Shown: positions 50,558 through 59,188 of the stretch, piece by piece
Numbering within the stretch: the first letter of the stretch is position 1
How the letters are laid out: every line of letters begins with the position of its first letter
Assembly (NCBI RefSeq): GCF_035920345.1
Contig: NZ_CP109149.1
Span: forward strand, 682,001 to 746,000
DNA length: 64,000 nucleotides
Origin: Nocardia vinacea
GTDB taxonomy: Bacteria; Actinomycetota; Actinomycetes; Mycobacteriales; Mycobacteriaceae
Reading direction: 5' to 3'
The notes under the pieces: model-generated
Seen by the model: only the letters and a program-made list of their open reading frames with translations
Database searches by the model: none
Told to the model about the DNA's origin: nothing
Program-made: the position numbers and the translations under genes

Positions 50558-51069
50558 CGCGCCACCGCCCGGTCCCGCACAAAATCGACCACCGCCCGCG
50601 CGATCTGGTCCGGCCCCGCGCCGACATCCAGGACGACCCCGAACTCATCCGGCTCGAGGGGCTCGAGCAATGCGAGTTGAGAATCGAGTAGGACGGGCCG
50701 CATGAAATGCCCGCGGCGTGCCGCCATCCGCGATCGAATAGTAGTAGGCGCGCCGTCGAGGTGCACGAAAGCGACTGGCGCAGTTACATTTCGGAGCACA
50801 TCCCGATACCGCCGACGCAGCGCGGAACACGCCACCACGCCGGCACTTCGTGTGCCCATCCAGTCGTGTACAGCCTCGAGCCATGGTGCCCGGTCCGCGT
50901 CGGTAAGTGGGGTACCCGCGGCCATCTTCGCGACATTCGATGGGGAATGCAGATCATCGGCATCCAGGAACTCGCCGCCCGTCATTCCGGCAACCTGCCG
51001 CGCGATCGTCGATTTCCCGCAACCCGTCACGCCCATCACCACAATGTGGGGTCGCCGATCGCCGCCCAT
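50554..51069 (-). CDS. gntK: Gluconokinase
   Basis: 171 residues from ATG 51069, the usual length. P-loop VVMGVTGCGKSTIARQVAGM, then LDADDLHSPSNVAKMAAGTP, LTDADRAPWLEAVHDW and VACSALRRRYRDVLRN. Phosphorylates D-gluconate to 6-phosphogluconate, the exit of L-idonate breakdown. The frame extends upstream to 51252, but that part has no family similarity. Downstream order is gntK, idnO, dehydrogenase. Confidence 0.95.
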   Translation of the reverse strand: MGGDRRPHIVVMGVTGCGKSTIARQVAGMTGGEFLDADDLHSPSNVAKMAAGTPLTDADRAPWLEAVHDWMGTRSAGVVACSALRRRYRDVLRNVTAPVAFVHLDGAPTTIRSRMAARRGHFMRPVLLDSQLALLEPLEPDEFGVVLDVGAGPDQIARAVVDFVRDRAVAR

Positions 51070-51400
51070 GAATATTCCCGTCCGCCGGTGTCCAGATACG
51101 CAGATCGACCATGCCCGAACCCACCGCATCAGGGCAATGATCAGGCGATACCGGTTCTGGAGGACGTCATAACGAAAGGCGAGGGCTGAACGCTGCGGCT
51201 GGTTGTCGAAGGTGACGACGCCCATGCGGCAACCTGTTGGTCGGTCCCGCATGATCGACTACTGCCGCGTCGCTGACGGTTTGGCCTTTTCGGTCTACGG
51301 CTGGTAGTGAGTGGGTTTCATGAAACAGCGGGTCGGCACCGCCATTTGGTCGCCAAGCAGTACCTGACCGGTCGAGGCTCCGAAAGCGGCTTTATCCTTT
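51070..51400. other. Intergenic region between the higA-type gene and gntK
   Basis: 331 bases with no plausible gene. It carries the gntK promoter region. A perfect 12-bp palindrome GTTTCATGAAAC lies at 51315-51326; its binder is unknown. Confidence 0.5.
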
Positions 51401-51742
51401 TCAGGCTGGGTCGGTGTGGTGGCTGGTGAAGTTCACTCGGGTGTCATCGGCGTCGAGAGCGATGTTCAGTGTGGCATCGAGGGCGTCGGCGAGTTTGGCG
51501 AGTAGAGGGAGGGTCGGCACGGTGTCAGAGCCTTCGATCCGCGAGATTTTGGCTTGGGTGAGGCCAGCACGTTCGGCCAGGTCGGCCTGGGTGAGTCCGA
51601 GTTCGGTCCGGCGGTCGTAGACGGCTTGGGCCAGGGCCATGGAGAGCTGGATTTCACGGCGTGCCTCGGTGACATCGTCGGGTTCGGAGTCGCCCTCGGC
51701 AAGTTTGCGTTCCCGGAGGGTCTTCCAGCGTGCGTGGCTCAT
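51401..51742 (-). CDS. higA: HigA-type antitoxin (XRE-family HTH)
   Basis: 113 residues. HTH_3 domain: YDRRTELGLTQADLAERAGL followed by TQAKISRIEGSDTVPTLPLL and AKLADALDATLNIALD. A helical N-terminal part (KTLRERKLAEGDSEPDDVTE) probably wraps the toxin. Its start overlaps the toxin stop (ATGA at 51739-51742), and the toxin-first order is typical of higBA modules. Expected to neutralise the toxin and repress the operon. Confidence 0.88.
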   Translation of the reverse strand: MSHARWKTLRERKLAEGDSEPDDVTEARREIQLSMALAQAVYDRRTELGLTQADLAERAGLTQAKISRIEGSDTVPTLPLLAKLADALDATLNIALDADDTRVNFTSHHTDPA

Positions 51743-52152
51743 CGGTCCAGTTCTCCCTTCTCGATCATGCGGACGAATTCTTCGTGGGCGGGTTCGTGTT
51801 CGGCCTGGCAGGTCTGTTGCGCGAGCTTCGCACGTTTAACCTCGGCGTCTTCGCGCATCTTGGTTTTGCGAAACACTGTCAGTAGGACTGCGCGCCGTCC
51901 CGGTGCCAGCCAGTAGGTGATGCGAATCGCGGCACCGTCCAATGTCGGGCGCAACTCGCGAACTCCATCGCCGAGATATCGAGCGAAGGGCTCTCCGAGA
52001 GTCTCTGCGCGCTCGGCGAGTAGGCCGACATACTCGTCGATTTTGAGGAAGTGCTTAGCGGGCAGCGACTGGAGCCAGGCTCGCACCTCTGGCTCGATCT
52101 CAATGGTGAACAGTTCACCCACGGCGACAACTGTATATGTCGTTGACGACAT
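51739..52152 (-). CDS. higB: HigB/RelE-family toxin
   Basis: 137 residues from ATG 52152; GTG 52122 (127 residues) is an equally possible start, since neither has a clear ribosome site. RelE/ParE fold: EIEPEVRAWLQSLPAKHFLK, LLAERAETLGEPFARYLGDG, VRELRPTLDGAAIRITYWLA and VLLTVFRKTKMREDAEVKRA. The Arg/Lys-rich end (FRKTKM) is typical of this group of mRNA interferases (DUF891-like). Pairs with the HTH antitoxin gene downstream. Confidence 0.87.
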   Translation of the reverse strand: MSSTTYTVVAVGELFTIEIEPEVRAWLQSLPAKHFLKIDEYVGLLAERAETLGEPFARYLGDGVRELRPTLDGAAIRITYWLAPGRRAVLLTVFRKTKMREDAEVKRAKLAQQTCQAEHEPAHEEFVRMIEKGELDR

Positions 52153-52216
52153 GCAGCAAGCGGCCGTTCGGGCTGGCCGGGACATCCGATGGTTTGGAGG
52201 GGACCTTCCCGTTCAC

Positions 52217-52240
52217 ACCGACGGTCCTAAGGCCGTCGGT
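52217..52240 (-). terminator. Hairpin downstream of the SapA-like gene
   Basis: ACCGACGG at 52217-52224 pairs with CCGTCGGT at 52233-52240 across an 8-base loop, 14 bases beyond the SapA-like stop on the minus strand and before the toxin gene. Confidence 0.6.
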
Positions 52241-52253
52241 GGATCGAGGCTCG

Positions 52254-52658
52254 TTATCCGCAGTGGACTCCGAATTCTTCCCAGAGGTCGTCCTTGATGC
52301 GCCCGCCCCAGTCGATGCACTTGCCTTCGGCTTCGACCTTCGCATACGCGAAGTCGCTGAAGACGCGGTCGTCGTTTATGACCACCTGGGAGTGGTCCTT
52401 CGACTGCCGGACGGCGGCGCCCATCGAGATCGGGTCGCCCGGCTTGTCCCGCACGGTGACCACGCAGTTGGTCCGGCCGTCGTAGGTGAGAAAGACTGTG
52501 CCGCCCTTCAACTCGTGTGAGTCGATCACCTTGAAGCCTCCACCGCACTGGCCGTCGTATGTTGCCGCGGACGCAGTGGCCGGGAGGAATACTGCCATCC
52601 CGGCAGTGATCCCGATTGCGGACGCACAGACAGCGATCAGCTTTTTGGTGTTGATCAA
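52254..52658 (-). CDS. Small secreted protein, spore-associated protein A-like
   Basis: 134 residues from TTG 52658: a GAGGGAAGGG ribosome site stands before this TTG, and it gives a proper signal peptide (INTKKLIAVCASAIGITAGM, cleavage after ATASA). ATG 52688 in frame adds a polar 10-residue start and is less likely. The mature part, with ATYDGQCGGGFKVIDSHELK, GGTVFLTYDGRTNCVVTVRD and KCIDWGGRI, resembles SapA (spore-associated protein A) of Streptomyces: four cysteines and the CVDWGG-type motif. Function unknown. Confidence 0.75.
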   Translation of the reverse strand: MINTKKLIAVCASAIGITAGMAVFLPATASAATYDGQCGGGFKVIDSHELKGGTVFLTYDGRTNCVVTVRDKPGDPISMGAAVRQSKDHSQVVINDDRVFSDFAYAKVEAEGKCIDWGGRIKDDLWEEFGVHCG

Positions 52659-52860
52659 GGTTGAACCCTTCCCTCTTTCATGTGACATCTAGCGTTCGGC
52701 TTTTACCCCGCACGCTCGGCACCCAAACTCGGGCACCAGCCACGCCGAACCTACGGCAGCAGTTGATGACTGGGTATTTGCGGCCTTCCAGATCTGGGAA
52801 CCTCGCACCGCATCGGGCGGGTCGTGCCAGGTGGAGATCCTTTTCTCGAATGGTCGGGTC

Positions 52861-54304
52861 TCACACCCTGACGGCAACGGGTTCCGCGGTGATGGCGGGT
52901 TCGGACAAGTCCGGGATCCGCCGGGTAGGGATGGTCGCCGAGATCGCGGCACCGAGGACGGCTACACCACAGCCGATCAGCAGGGCGACGCGGAATCCGT
53001 TTTCGGTCGGGATGGCGTGCCCGCCCATCGAGGCGGTCATCTGGGCGAGTACCGCGCCGATCGCAGCGGCTGCGGCGGAGGTGCCGACCGAGCGCATCAG
53101 GGTGTTGAAGCTGTTGGCGGCGGCGGTTTCCGATACCGGGACCGCACCCATGATCAGGGCGGGCATGGCGCCGTAGGCGAAACCGGTTCCCGCACTGATG
53201 ATCACGGTCACGGCCAACATGCCCCAGGTGGAACCCATCAGTGCCATGGAGGAGGCATAGCCGAGCGCGATGATCAGGCATCCGGTGACCAGGGTGAACT
53301 TGGGACCGCGGGCGGCGGAGAGCTTGGCGCCCACCGGCGAGATCAGCATCATGACGACACCCGCCGGCGCCATCCACAGACCCATCGCCATCATCGACTG
53401 GCCGAGGCCGTAACCGGTGGCAGTGGGCAGTTGCAGCAGTTGCGGCATGACCAGCGACTGGGAGTACATGGCGATACCGACGACGACCGAGGCGGCATTG
53501 GTCAGCAGCACCTGCGGCCGTGCGGTCACACGCAGATCGACCAGCGGCGCACCGATGCGCAGCTCCCACCAACCCCAGACCAACAGCAAGACCACCGCGG
53601 CGCCGAACAACCCGAGGATGCCGGCACTGGTCCAGCCCCAGGCGGCGCCCTTGGAGATGGCGAGCAAGTGATACGAGTCCGGCGCCGAGGCCGATCGCCC
53701 CGAGTGCGTCGAAACGTCCGGCGGCGCCGCTGTTCGGGGTATCCGGGATGATCGCGAAGATCAGCACGCCGACCAGCGCGGCAAGCGCGGCCGAGCCCCA
53801 GAACAGCATCCGCCAATTGCTGTATTCGACAATGGCCGCGGACAGCGGCAGGCCCATGGCGGCGCCGATACCCAGCGACGAACTGATCAGTGCGATGGCC
53901 GCGCCCAATCGCTCCGGCGGCAGCAGATCACGCAGCGCGCTGATGCCCAGCGGAATGATGCCGACGCCGGCGCCCTGCAGGCCGCGGCCGATGATCATCG
54001 GCACGATCGAGGTCGCGACAGCGCAGACGAGTGAACCGGCGACCAGCGGCACGACCGAGGCGAGCAGGATCTTCCGCTTGCCATAGAGGTCGCCGAGTCG
54101 TCCGGCGACCGGAGTGATCACGGCGCCGACGAGCAGGGTGATCGTGACCACCCAGGTGGCGTTGGACGAGGTTGTGTGCAGCAGCTGCGGCAGCTCACCG
54201 AGCAGCGGCATAACGAGTGTCGCCATGAGCGAGGCGACGATGCCTGCGGTGGCCAGCACGGCGAGGACGCCGCCTGGCTGAGTAGCGGGGCCTGGAGTAT
54301 TCAC
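52861..54304 (-). pseudogene. DHA2-family MFS efflux pump with a frameshift
   Basis: From GTG 54304 (GGAG upstream) the frame encodes TM1 to TM6 (VLAVLATAGIVASLMATLVM, RLGDLYGKRKILLASVVPLV, GRGLQGAGVGIIPLGISALR) up to GLGAGLVSL near 53670. The rest of the protein (LLAISKGAAWGWTSAGILGL onward to EPVAVRV) is in another frame ending at 52861. Adding one base at about 53664-53671 rejoins them. Both halves are well conserved, so this is either a very young pseudogene or a sequencing slip. It is divergent from a MarR gene that would regulate it. Confidence 0.85.
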
Positions 54305-54350
54305 GCGCGTCTCCAAATCGGTCGAAATCAGGGGAAGTGTGTCGAGCGCA

Positions 54351-54426
54351 TGCGATGTGCGCTGTGCACACTGTATGGCATATACATGCTATGTGCTAGC
54401 TGCACATGATGTGTGTGACGCACATC
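54351..54426. promoter_or_regulatory. Cluster of MarR-type inverted repeats between the efflux pump and marR
   Basis: ATGTGC-N5-GCACAT at 54391-54407 is a clean 17-bp inverted repeat; GATGTG-N7-CACATC follows at 54408-54426; a related GATGTGC/GTGCACA pair lies at 54354-54370. All share the TGTGC core and fill the 188-base gap between GTG 54304 (pump) and ATG 54493 (MarR). Confidence 0.75.
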
Positions 54427-54492
54427 GCGTGGTATACCTGGTGCTACGGAAATCCAGGCGCAGGTCGGCGCGGATCGGCAGAAGGACCCGAA

Positions 54493-54939
54493 ATGGACAA
54501 AATCCTCGACAAGATCGAGTTCGAGACCATGCTGTTCGGCCGGTACAGCCTCGCCTCCCGGCAACTCGGCGGGCGTCGACTCGATCGCAACACGTATACG
54601 TTGCTCAATCGGCTGCGGGTGGAGGGCCCGATGACGCTCGGGCAGCTGAGCGAGGCGGTGGGTCAGGATGTGTCGACGCTGAACCGGCGGACCGCGGGCA
54701 TGGTGCGCGACGGTTTGGTGGAACGCATCCCGGATCCGGATGGCGGCATGGCCCGCAAATTCCGCATTACCGCCGAAGGTGAACGGCAACTCGACCGCGA
54801 CCGCGACGAATCGCTGCAAACCTTGGCGACGATCCTCGCGGACTGGTCACCACAGGATGCGGCCGACTTCGCCGATTATCTGCAGCGTTTCAATATCGAT
54901 ATCGAGCGCTATCTCGGCCGCCCCTGGCCGCGCCCGTAG
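54493..54939 (+). CDS. MarR-family regulator
   Basis: 148 residues from ATG 54493, with GAAGGA at 54481. Winged helix: YTLLNRLRVEGPMTLGQLSE, AVGQDVSTLNRRTAGMVRDG, LVERIPDPDGGMARKFRITA. It probably represses itself and the divergent DHA2 pump, with a phenolic or drug inducer. Its stop is four bases from the convergent oxidoreductase. Confidence 0.92.
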   Translation: MDKILDKIEFETMLFGRYSLASRQLGGRRLDRNTYTLLNRLRVEGPMTLGQLSEAVGQDVSTLNRRTAGMVRDGLVERIPDPDGGMARKFRITAEGERQLDRDRDESLQTLATILADWSPQDAADFADYLQRFNIDIERYLGRPWPRP

Positions 54940-54942
54940 TCG

Positions 54943-56538
54943 TCAGATCGCGGTGCCGATGTCCTGGGAGACCAGGTGGTCGAGGGCTCGCTCCGCGACG
55001 GCGGCGATCGTCATCGACGGATTGCAGGCCGCGGCATTACCCGGCAGGAGCGCGCCGTCGACCACATAGAGACCACGCTGACCCAGGACCCGGCCGTCGA
55101 GATCGCAGACCGATCCCATGCTCGCGCCGCCGAGGGCATGCCAGGTGGACGGGAACAGCGCGTTGGTGTCGACCAAAATGCTTGTCGGGCCGGCGATTCG
55201 GCGCACGGCCGGATCGATGTGATTGTTCTGGATGCTCGCGTCGCCGTTCTTCGGCCACTGCAGGATCGCGTCGTCGGTCGCGGAATCGTAGACGAACCGG
55301 CCGCGGTCCGCGCTGACGCCGTAGCCGACCAGCATGGTGCTCTTGGGGTCCATCTGCATCGGCGGAATGGAGGCCTGGATGACGGTGAACGCGGCCTGCG
55401 GATCGTCCCAGTTCTTACTTCCGTAGACCACGGGACCGCCCTGTGCCGCACCGAAATCGGAGATGGGGTCGGTCCAGACGTAGATCCGGTCGGCATTGGT
55501 GCCCCACTGCTGACCCAGCCCGTCGGGCAGGTCCGGAATCTTCCCCTTCGCACCGGCGCGCACCAGCAGCTTGGTGGTGTTCAGACTGCCTGCCGACAGG
55601 ACAAGGGCATTGGCTGTGATGATCTTGTTTTCCAGGACATTGCCGGAGGTATCGAGCCGTTCGACGTACACGACCCAGCGGCCGTCGGGGCCGCGTTCGA
55701 CGTCGGTGACCTGGTGCAGCGTCTGCACCTCTACCTGTCCGGTCGCCTCGGCCGCGGCGATGTAGGTGACATCGACCGAATGCTTGCCGCCGTTGTTCAC
55801 GCCCATCGCGCCGTCGCCGTTGGTGTACGACGGTTTCATCTCACCCCGCAGTTCGGCGAGTGCGTAGTTCCAGTCGATGGGCATCGGGATCTTCGACAGC
55901 GGCAGTCCGGCCTGGCGCACGTGGTCACCGAATGCGCGTGCGGCCGTGTAGTTCCGGTTCGCGATCAACTCGTCGGGCGCCACCGCGAGGCCGAGCATGC
56001 GCGCCACCCTCGGGTAGTGCACCCGATCCATGGTCGCCCAGTCGAGTTCCTCGGGCAGATTCGCATCGAAAACCGGCTGCGTGGGCTGTAGCGACATGCC
56101 CTGGTAGATCAGCGAGCCGCCGCCGAGGCCCGCGGCGCACAGGGCGGTCATATTCGTTCCGGACACCGCCTCGACCAGGCCGGTATACGGTTCGAAAAGC
56201 AGTGGTGCACCGAATAATGTCGGGCTGGACCGGTACCAGAGCACCCGCCTGTCGAGCGCCGAGGCGCGCGGAAAGGTCTCCGAATTCGGCCCGGTCGGCC
56301 AGCGCATCCCCCGCTCGAGCAGCAGCACCGGGACGCCGGCCTGGGCCAAGCGCAACGCGGTCACCCCGCCGCCGAATCCGGATCCGACCACCACGACCCG
56401 GCGCTCCTCCCGGGTGAGCGGGACGCTGTTGACCCGTGCGGCGATGCCGTGCGTCGGGTTGGTGGTTCGTGAGCCGAGTATGGCGACACCGGCCGCCGCG
56501 GTCGCGGTCAACAGGGTCCGGCGGGTGATCACCGACAT
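54943..56538 (-). CDS. GMC-family oxidoreductase, cholesterol-oxidase-like, Tat-exported
   Basis: 531 residues from ATG 56538, with GAGGA upstream. Tat signal peptide SVITRRTLLTATAAAGVAIL. FAD site VVVVGSGFGGGVTALRLAQA, PVLLLERGMRWPTGPNSETF, LGGGSLIYQGMSLQPTQPVF, and active-site His in TWHALGGASMGSVCD and Asn in AACNPSMTIAAVAER. These parallel Streptomyces/Rhodococcus cholesterol oxidase; the Glu used for isomerisation there seems to be replaced (FTVIQASIPPMQ region), so the activity may be a sterol or alcohol oxidation without isomerisation. Divergent from a TetR regulator. Function inferred. Confidence 0.83.
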   Translation of the reverse strand: MSVITRRTLLTATAAAGVAILGSRTTNPTHGIAARVNSVPLTREERRVVVVGSGFGGGVTALRLAQAGVPVLLLERGMRWPTGPNSETFPRASALDRRVLWYRSSPTLFGAPLLFEPYTGLVEAVSGTNMTALCAAGLGGGSLIYQGMSLQPTQPVFDANLPEELDWATMDRVHYPRVARMLGLAVAPDELIANRNYTAARAFGDHVRQAGLPLSKIPMPIDWNYALAELRGEMKPSYTNGDGAMGVNNGGKHSVDVTYIAAAEATGQVEVQTLHQVTDVERGPDGRWVVYVERLDTSGNVLENKIITANALVLSAGSLNTTKLLVRAGAKGKIPDLPDGLGQQWGTNADRIYVWTDPISDFGAAQGGPVVYGSKNWDDPQAAFTVIQASIPPMQMDPKSTMLVGYGVSADRGRFVYDSATDDAILQWPKNGDASIQNNHIDPAVRRIAGPTSILVDTNALFPSTWHALGGASMGSVCDLDGRVLGQRGLYVVDGALLPGNAAACNPSMTIAAVAERALDHLVSQDIGTAI

Positions 56539-56556
56539 GCTCTTCCTCACTAACAT

Positions 56557-56578
56557 AACCGGACGGTCTTGTCCGGTT
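56557..56578. promoter_or_regulatory. TetR operator between the GMC oxidoreductase and its regulator
   Basis: A perfect inverted repeat with eight-base arms, AACCGGAC at 56557-56564 and GTCCGGTT at 56571-56578, and a six-base spacer. It starts 18 bases upstream of the oxidoreductase ATG (minus) and 55 bases before the TetR start (plus). Confidence 0.88.
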
Positions 56579-56632
56579 GGTTCGACAGTTTGCTGGAGAC
56601 TGTCGGCGGAGTCAAGCGGTAGCGTTGGGTGG

Positions 56633-57190
56633 ATGACAGCGTCGCGCCGACAGAACCCGGGGCCCAAAGCCGCTGCCGAAAACCGGGCGGCGCTGATTCG
56701 GGCGGCTCGAACTGTGTTCGCGGAGAACGGTTTCGACGCACCGTTCAGTTTGATAGCGCGCGCGGCGGGTGTCGGGCAGGGTGTGCTGTACCGGCATTTT
56801 CCGACCAGGGAGAGCATGGCGCTCGCGGTATTCGAGGAGAATATCGTCGAGATCGAAGTACTTGCCGCCGACCCGGCGACCACGGTCGCGGACGTGCTGG
56901 CCCTGATAGTCGATCAACTGACGGCGTCCGCGGCCTTTATCGCCATGATCTACCCGACGAACACCGAGGATGAGGAGTTGCTCGGCACGGGATGGCGGCT
57001 GCTCGGCCTCATCGCGGAGATGCTCGACGACCCCCGCCGGCGTGGCGAGATCCGGGCCGATGTCACGGCGACGGATATCGTCATAGCGGTGGCGATGCTT
57101 GCGACACTGCTGGCGAAGATCGACCCGCAATCCAGGGAGGTCACCTCCCGGCAGGCATGGGCACTTTTGGAGCGTGGCCTGCACGCGTGA
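56633..57190 (+). CDS. TetR-family regulator
   Basis: 185 residues from ATG 56633. HTH of the TetR class: RAALIRAARTVFAENGFDAP, FSLIARAAGVGQGVLYRHFP. The remaining 130 residues form the ligand/dimer domain (ADVLALIVDQLTASAAFIAM, WRLLGLIAEMLDDPRRRGEI). Likely regulates the divergent oxidoreductase and itself through the inverted repeat at 56557. The ligand may be a steroid or long-chain alcohol, by association only. Confidence 0.9.
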   Translation: MTASRRQNPGPKAAAENRAALIRAARTVFAENGFDAPFSLIARAAGVGQGVLYRHFPTRESMALAVFEENIVEIEVLAADPATTVADVLALIVDQLTASAAFIAMIYPTNTEDEELLGTGWRLLGLIAEMLDDPRRRGEIRADVTATDIVIAVAMLATLLAKIDPQSREVTSRQAWALLERGLHA

Positions 57191-57255
57191 GGTGCGTGGC
57201 ATGGGTGTGTAGTAGCTCGCCGCGCGGCGTGGGATCGGCGAGTACGGTCTCTAGC

Positions 57256-57924
57256 ATGAGCAAGGCCATAGTTGAGCTGTCTCATCCGATCTCGGACGGC
57301 ATGCTCACCTATCCGGGCCTGCCTGAGCCGCGAGTCACCACACACATTGCGCGTGACCGGTCGGCGCTGATCGATATGACCTACGAGATCGCGCGCATTG
57401 ATACCGTCGGCAAAACGGGGACATTTATCGACGCGCCCTTCCACTTCCACGCCGAAGGCGCCGATATCGCGGAGTTGCCGCTGGAACGGTTGTTCAACGT
57501 GCCGATCGTAATGATCCGCGCGATGGGAACACGCGTAGTCGGGCCGGATGTGCTCGGCGACCCGGCACGGCTATGGGGCAAGGCGGTGCTCGTGCACACC
57601 GGATGGTCGGCGCGATGGGGTTCGTCCGAGTATCGAGGCCCCGGTCATCCGTACTTGGTCGGCGAGGTCGCCGATGCGCTGGTCGCCGCCAATGTGGCGC
57701 TGGTCGGCATCGACTCGCTCGACGTCGACGACACGTCTCTGCCGACGCGGCCGTGCCACCACACGCTGCTCGGGGCGGGAATCCCGATCATCGAGCAACT
57801 GACGAACCTGGACGCGGTCCCCGACACCGGTGCCAGGCTGGTCGCGCTCCCGGCGCCGGTGCGTGGGATGGGCTCGTTCCCGATACGCGCGGTCGCCTGG
57901 ACCGATTCCTCAGTATTTGGGTGA
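57256..57924 (+). CDS. Cyclase-family protein (kynurenine formamidase-like fold)
   Basis: 222 residues from ATG 57256. The N-terminal MSKAIVELSHPISDGMLTYP and GADIAELPLERLFNVPIVMI, VLVHTGWSARWG, HPYLVGEVADALVAANVALVG and GIDSLDVDD are family features. The metal motif, normally HxGTHxDxPxH, reads here KTGTFIDAPFHFH: two of the histidines are replaced by Lys and Phe, a variant seen in a divergent cyclase subfamily. Activity unknown. Its 3' end overlaps the convergent dehydratase by 15 bases. Confidence 0.82.
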   Translation: MSKAIVELSHPISDGMLTYPGLPEPRVTTHIARDRSALIDMTYEIARIDTVGKTGTFIDAPFHFHAEGADIAELPLERLFNVPIVMIRAMGTRVVGPDVLGDPARLWGKAVLVHTGWSARWGSSEYRGPGHPYLVGEVADALVAANVALVGIDSLDVDDTSLPTRPCHHTLLGAGIPIIEQLTNLDAVPDTGARLVALPAPVRGMGSFPIRAVAWTDSSVFG

Positions 57925-59187
57925 GGTCGGCGGCTGGTACGCCGGATCGACCAGGCGCATGCCCGCGATGTCATCGCGATTGTGCCACTGCGGCAAGGCT
58001 TTCCAGCGATGATGGAGGCGCTCCAGTCCGTCTGTATCGAGTTGGATGCCGAGGCCGGGTGCATCGGGGACGGTGACGGCTCCCCCTTCGAAGACGATGG
58101 GTTCGGCGATCACGTCTTCGGGTTGCCACGGGTAATGGGTGTCGCAGGCGTAGGTCAACTCGGGGACGGTGGCGGCCACATGGGTCATTGCCGCCAGGCT
58201 GATTCCGAGGTGGGTGTTGGAGTGCATCGAAACGCCTTTGCCGTAGGCGTGGCAGACGGCGGCCAGGTCGCGGGTGGCGAATAGTCCGCCCCAGAAGTGA
58301 TGGTCGGACAGCACGATCTGGACGGCATCGAGATCGAAGGCGGGACGGACCTCCTCGATCGAGGTGACGATCATATTGGTGGCCAACGGCATTCCGGTGC
58401 GACGATGCACTTCCGCCATATCCTCGCGGCGGGCGGTCGGGTCTTCCAGATATTCGACGACACCCGAAAGTTGTTCGGCAACAGTCGTTGCGTTGCTCAG
58501 CGACCAACCGCCGTTGGGATCCAGCCGCAGCGGATGATCCGGAAATGCCTTGGCCAGTGCCTCGATCGCGGCGACTTCCTCCTCGGGCGGGAATACGCCG
58601 CCCTTGAGTTTGAAGGAGCGGAATCCGCCATGGGCGGCAAACTTCTCGGCCAAACGGACGACGCCGTCGGGATCGATGACCTCGCCCCAGTCATCGGTCG
58701 GTGCGTCGGGGAACGGATGGTCGGCCCACTTGTAGAACAGATAGCCCGAATAGTCGACCCGGTCGCGAACCTTGCCGCCGAGCAAGGCGTGCACCGGCAG
58801 GCCGAGTTCGCGACCGTGGGCGTCGAGTGCGGCCGATTCGAAGGCCGATATCACGCTGAGTCGGACCTTGTCGGTGGTGAGGGTGCCACGCAGTCCGCCC
58901 GCGATCGGGTTGTCGATCAGCACCTCCCCGGTGGTGTTCGCGCCGAGCATGCGGATGGCGTTGACCGCGGCGATCGGCATGCCGATCAACTGTGGGGCGA
59001 GGTCGGCCGCGCGATCGAGGTAGACGCGGTCGCCATAGGTTTCGCCGAGACCGCAAGCGCCGCTGTCGGTTTCGATCTCGACGATCAGGCGCGGCGTATA
59101 CGGCTGGTGCACGCCACCGACATTGAGCAGGGGAGCGTCGGCGATGAGGATCGGGGTCAGTCGAACATCGGTGATAACGGGGGACAT
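57910..59187 (-). CDS. Glucarate dehydratase-like enzyme (enolase superfamily)
   Basis: 425 residues from ATG 59187. Enolase superfamily (MR/GlucD subgroup): barrel lysines in FRSFKLKGGVFPPEEEVAAI (KxK), DPNGGWSLSNATTVAEQLSG, metal-site residues at EYLEDPTARREDMAE and MPLATNMIVTSIEEVRPAFD, SDHHFWGGLFATRDL and SMHSNTHLGISLAAMTHVAA. Converts D-glucarate (or galactarate) to 5-dehydro-4-deoxyglucarate, the substrate of the next enzyme in the operon. Two bases separate its start from the preceding stop. Confidence 0.92.
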   Translation of the reverse strand: MSPVITDVRLTPILIADAPLLNVGGVHQPYTPRLIVEIETDSGACGLGETYGDRVYLDRAADLAPQLIGMPIAAVNAIRMLGANTTGEVLIDNPIAGGLRGTLTTDKVRLSVISAFESAALDAHGRELGLPVHALLGGKVRDRVDYSGYLFYKWADHPFPDAPTDDWGEVIDPDGVVRLAEKFAAHGGFRSFKLKGGVFPPEEEVAAIEALAKAFPDHPLRLDPNGGWSLSNATTVAEQLSGVVEYLEDPTARREDMAEVHRRTGMPLATNMIVTSIEEVRPAFDLDAVQIVLSDHHFWGGLFATRDLAAVCHAYGKGVSMHSNTHLGISLAAMTHVAATVPELTYACDTHYPWQPEDVIAEPIVFEGGAVTVPDAPGLGIQLDTDGLERLHHRWKALPQWHNRDDIAGMRLVDPAYQPPTSPKY

Positions 59188-59188
59188 A

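Noticed and set aside
53640..53700. Programmed frameshifting in the DHA2 pump
   Set aside because: No slippery heptamer or downstream stem is evident; a one-base loss or a sequencing slip is simpler. Kept only as a question in the findings.
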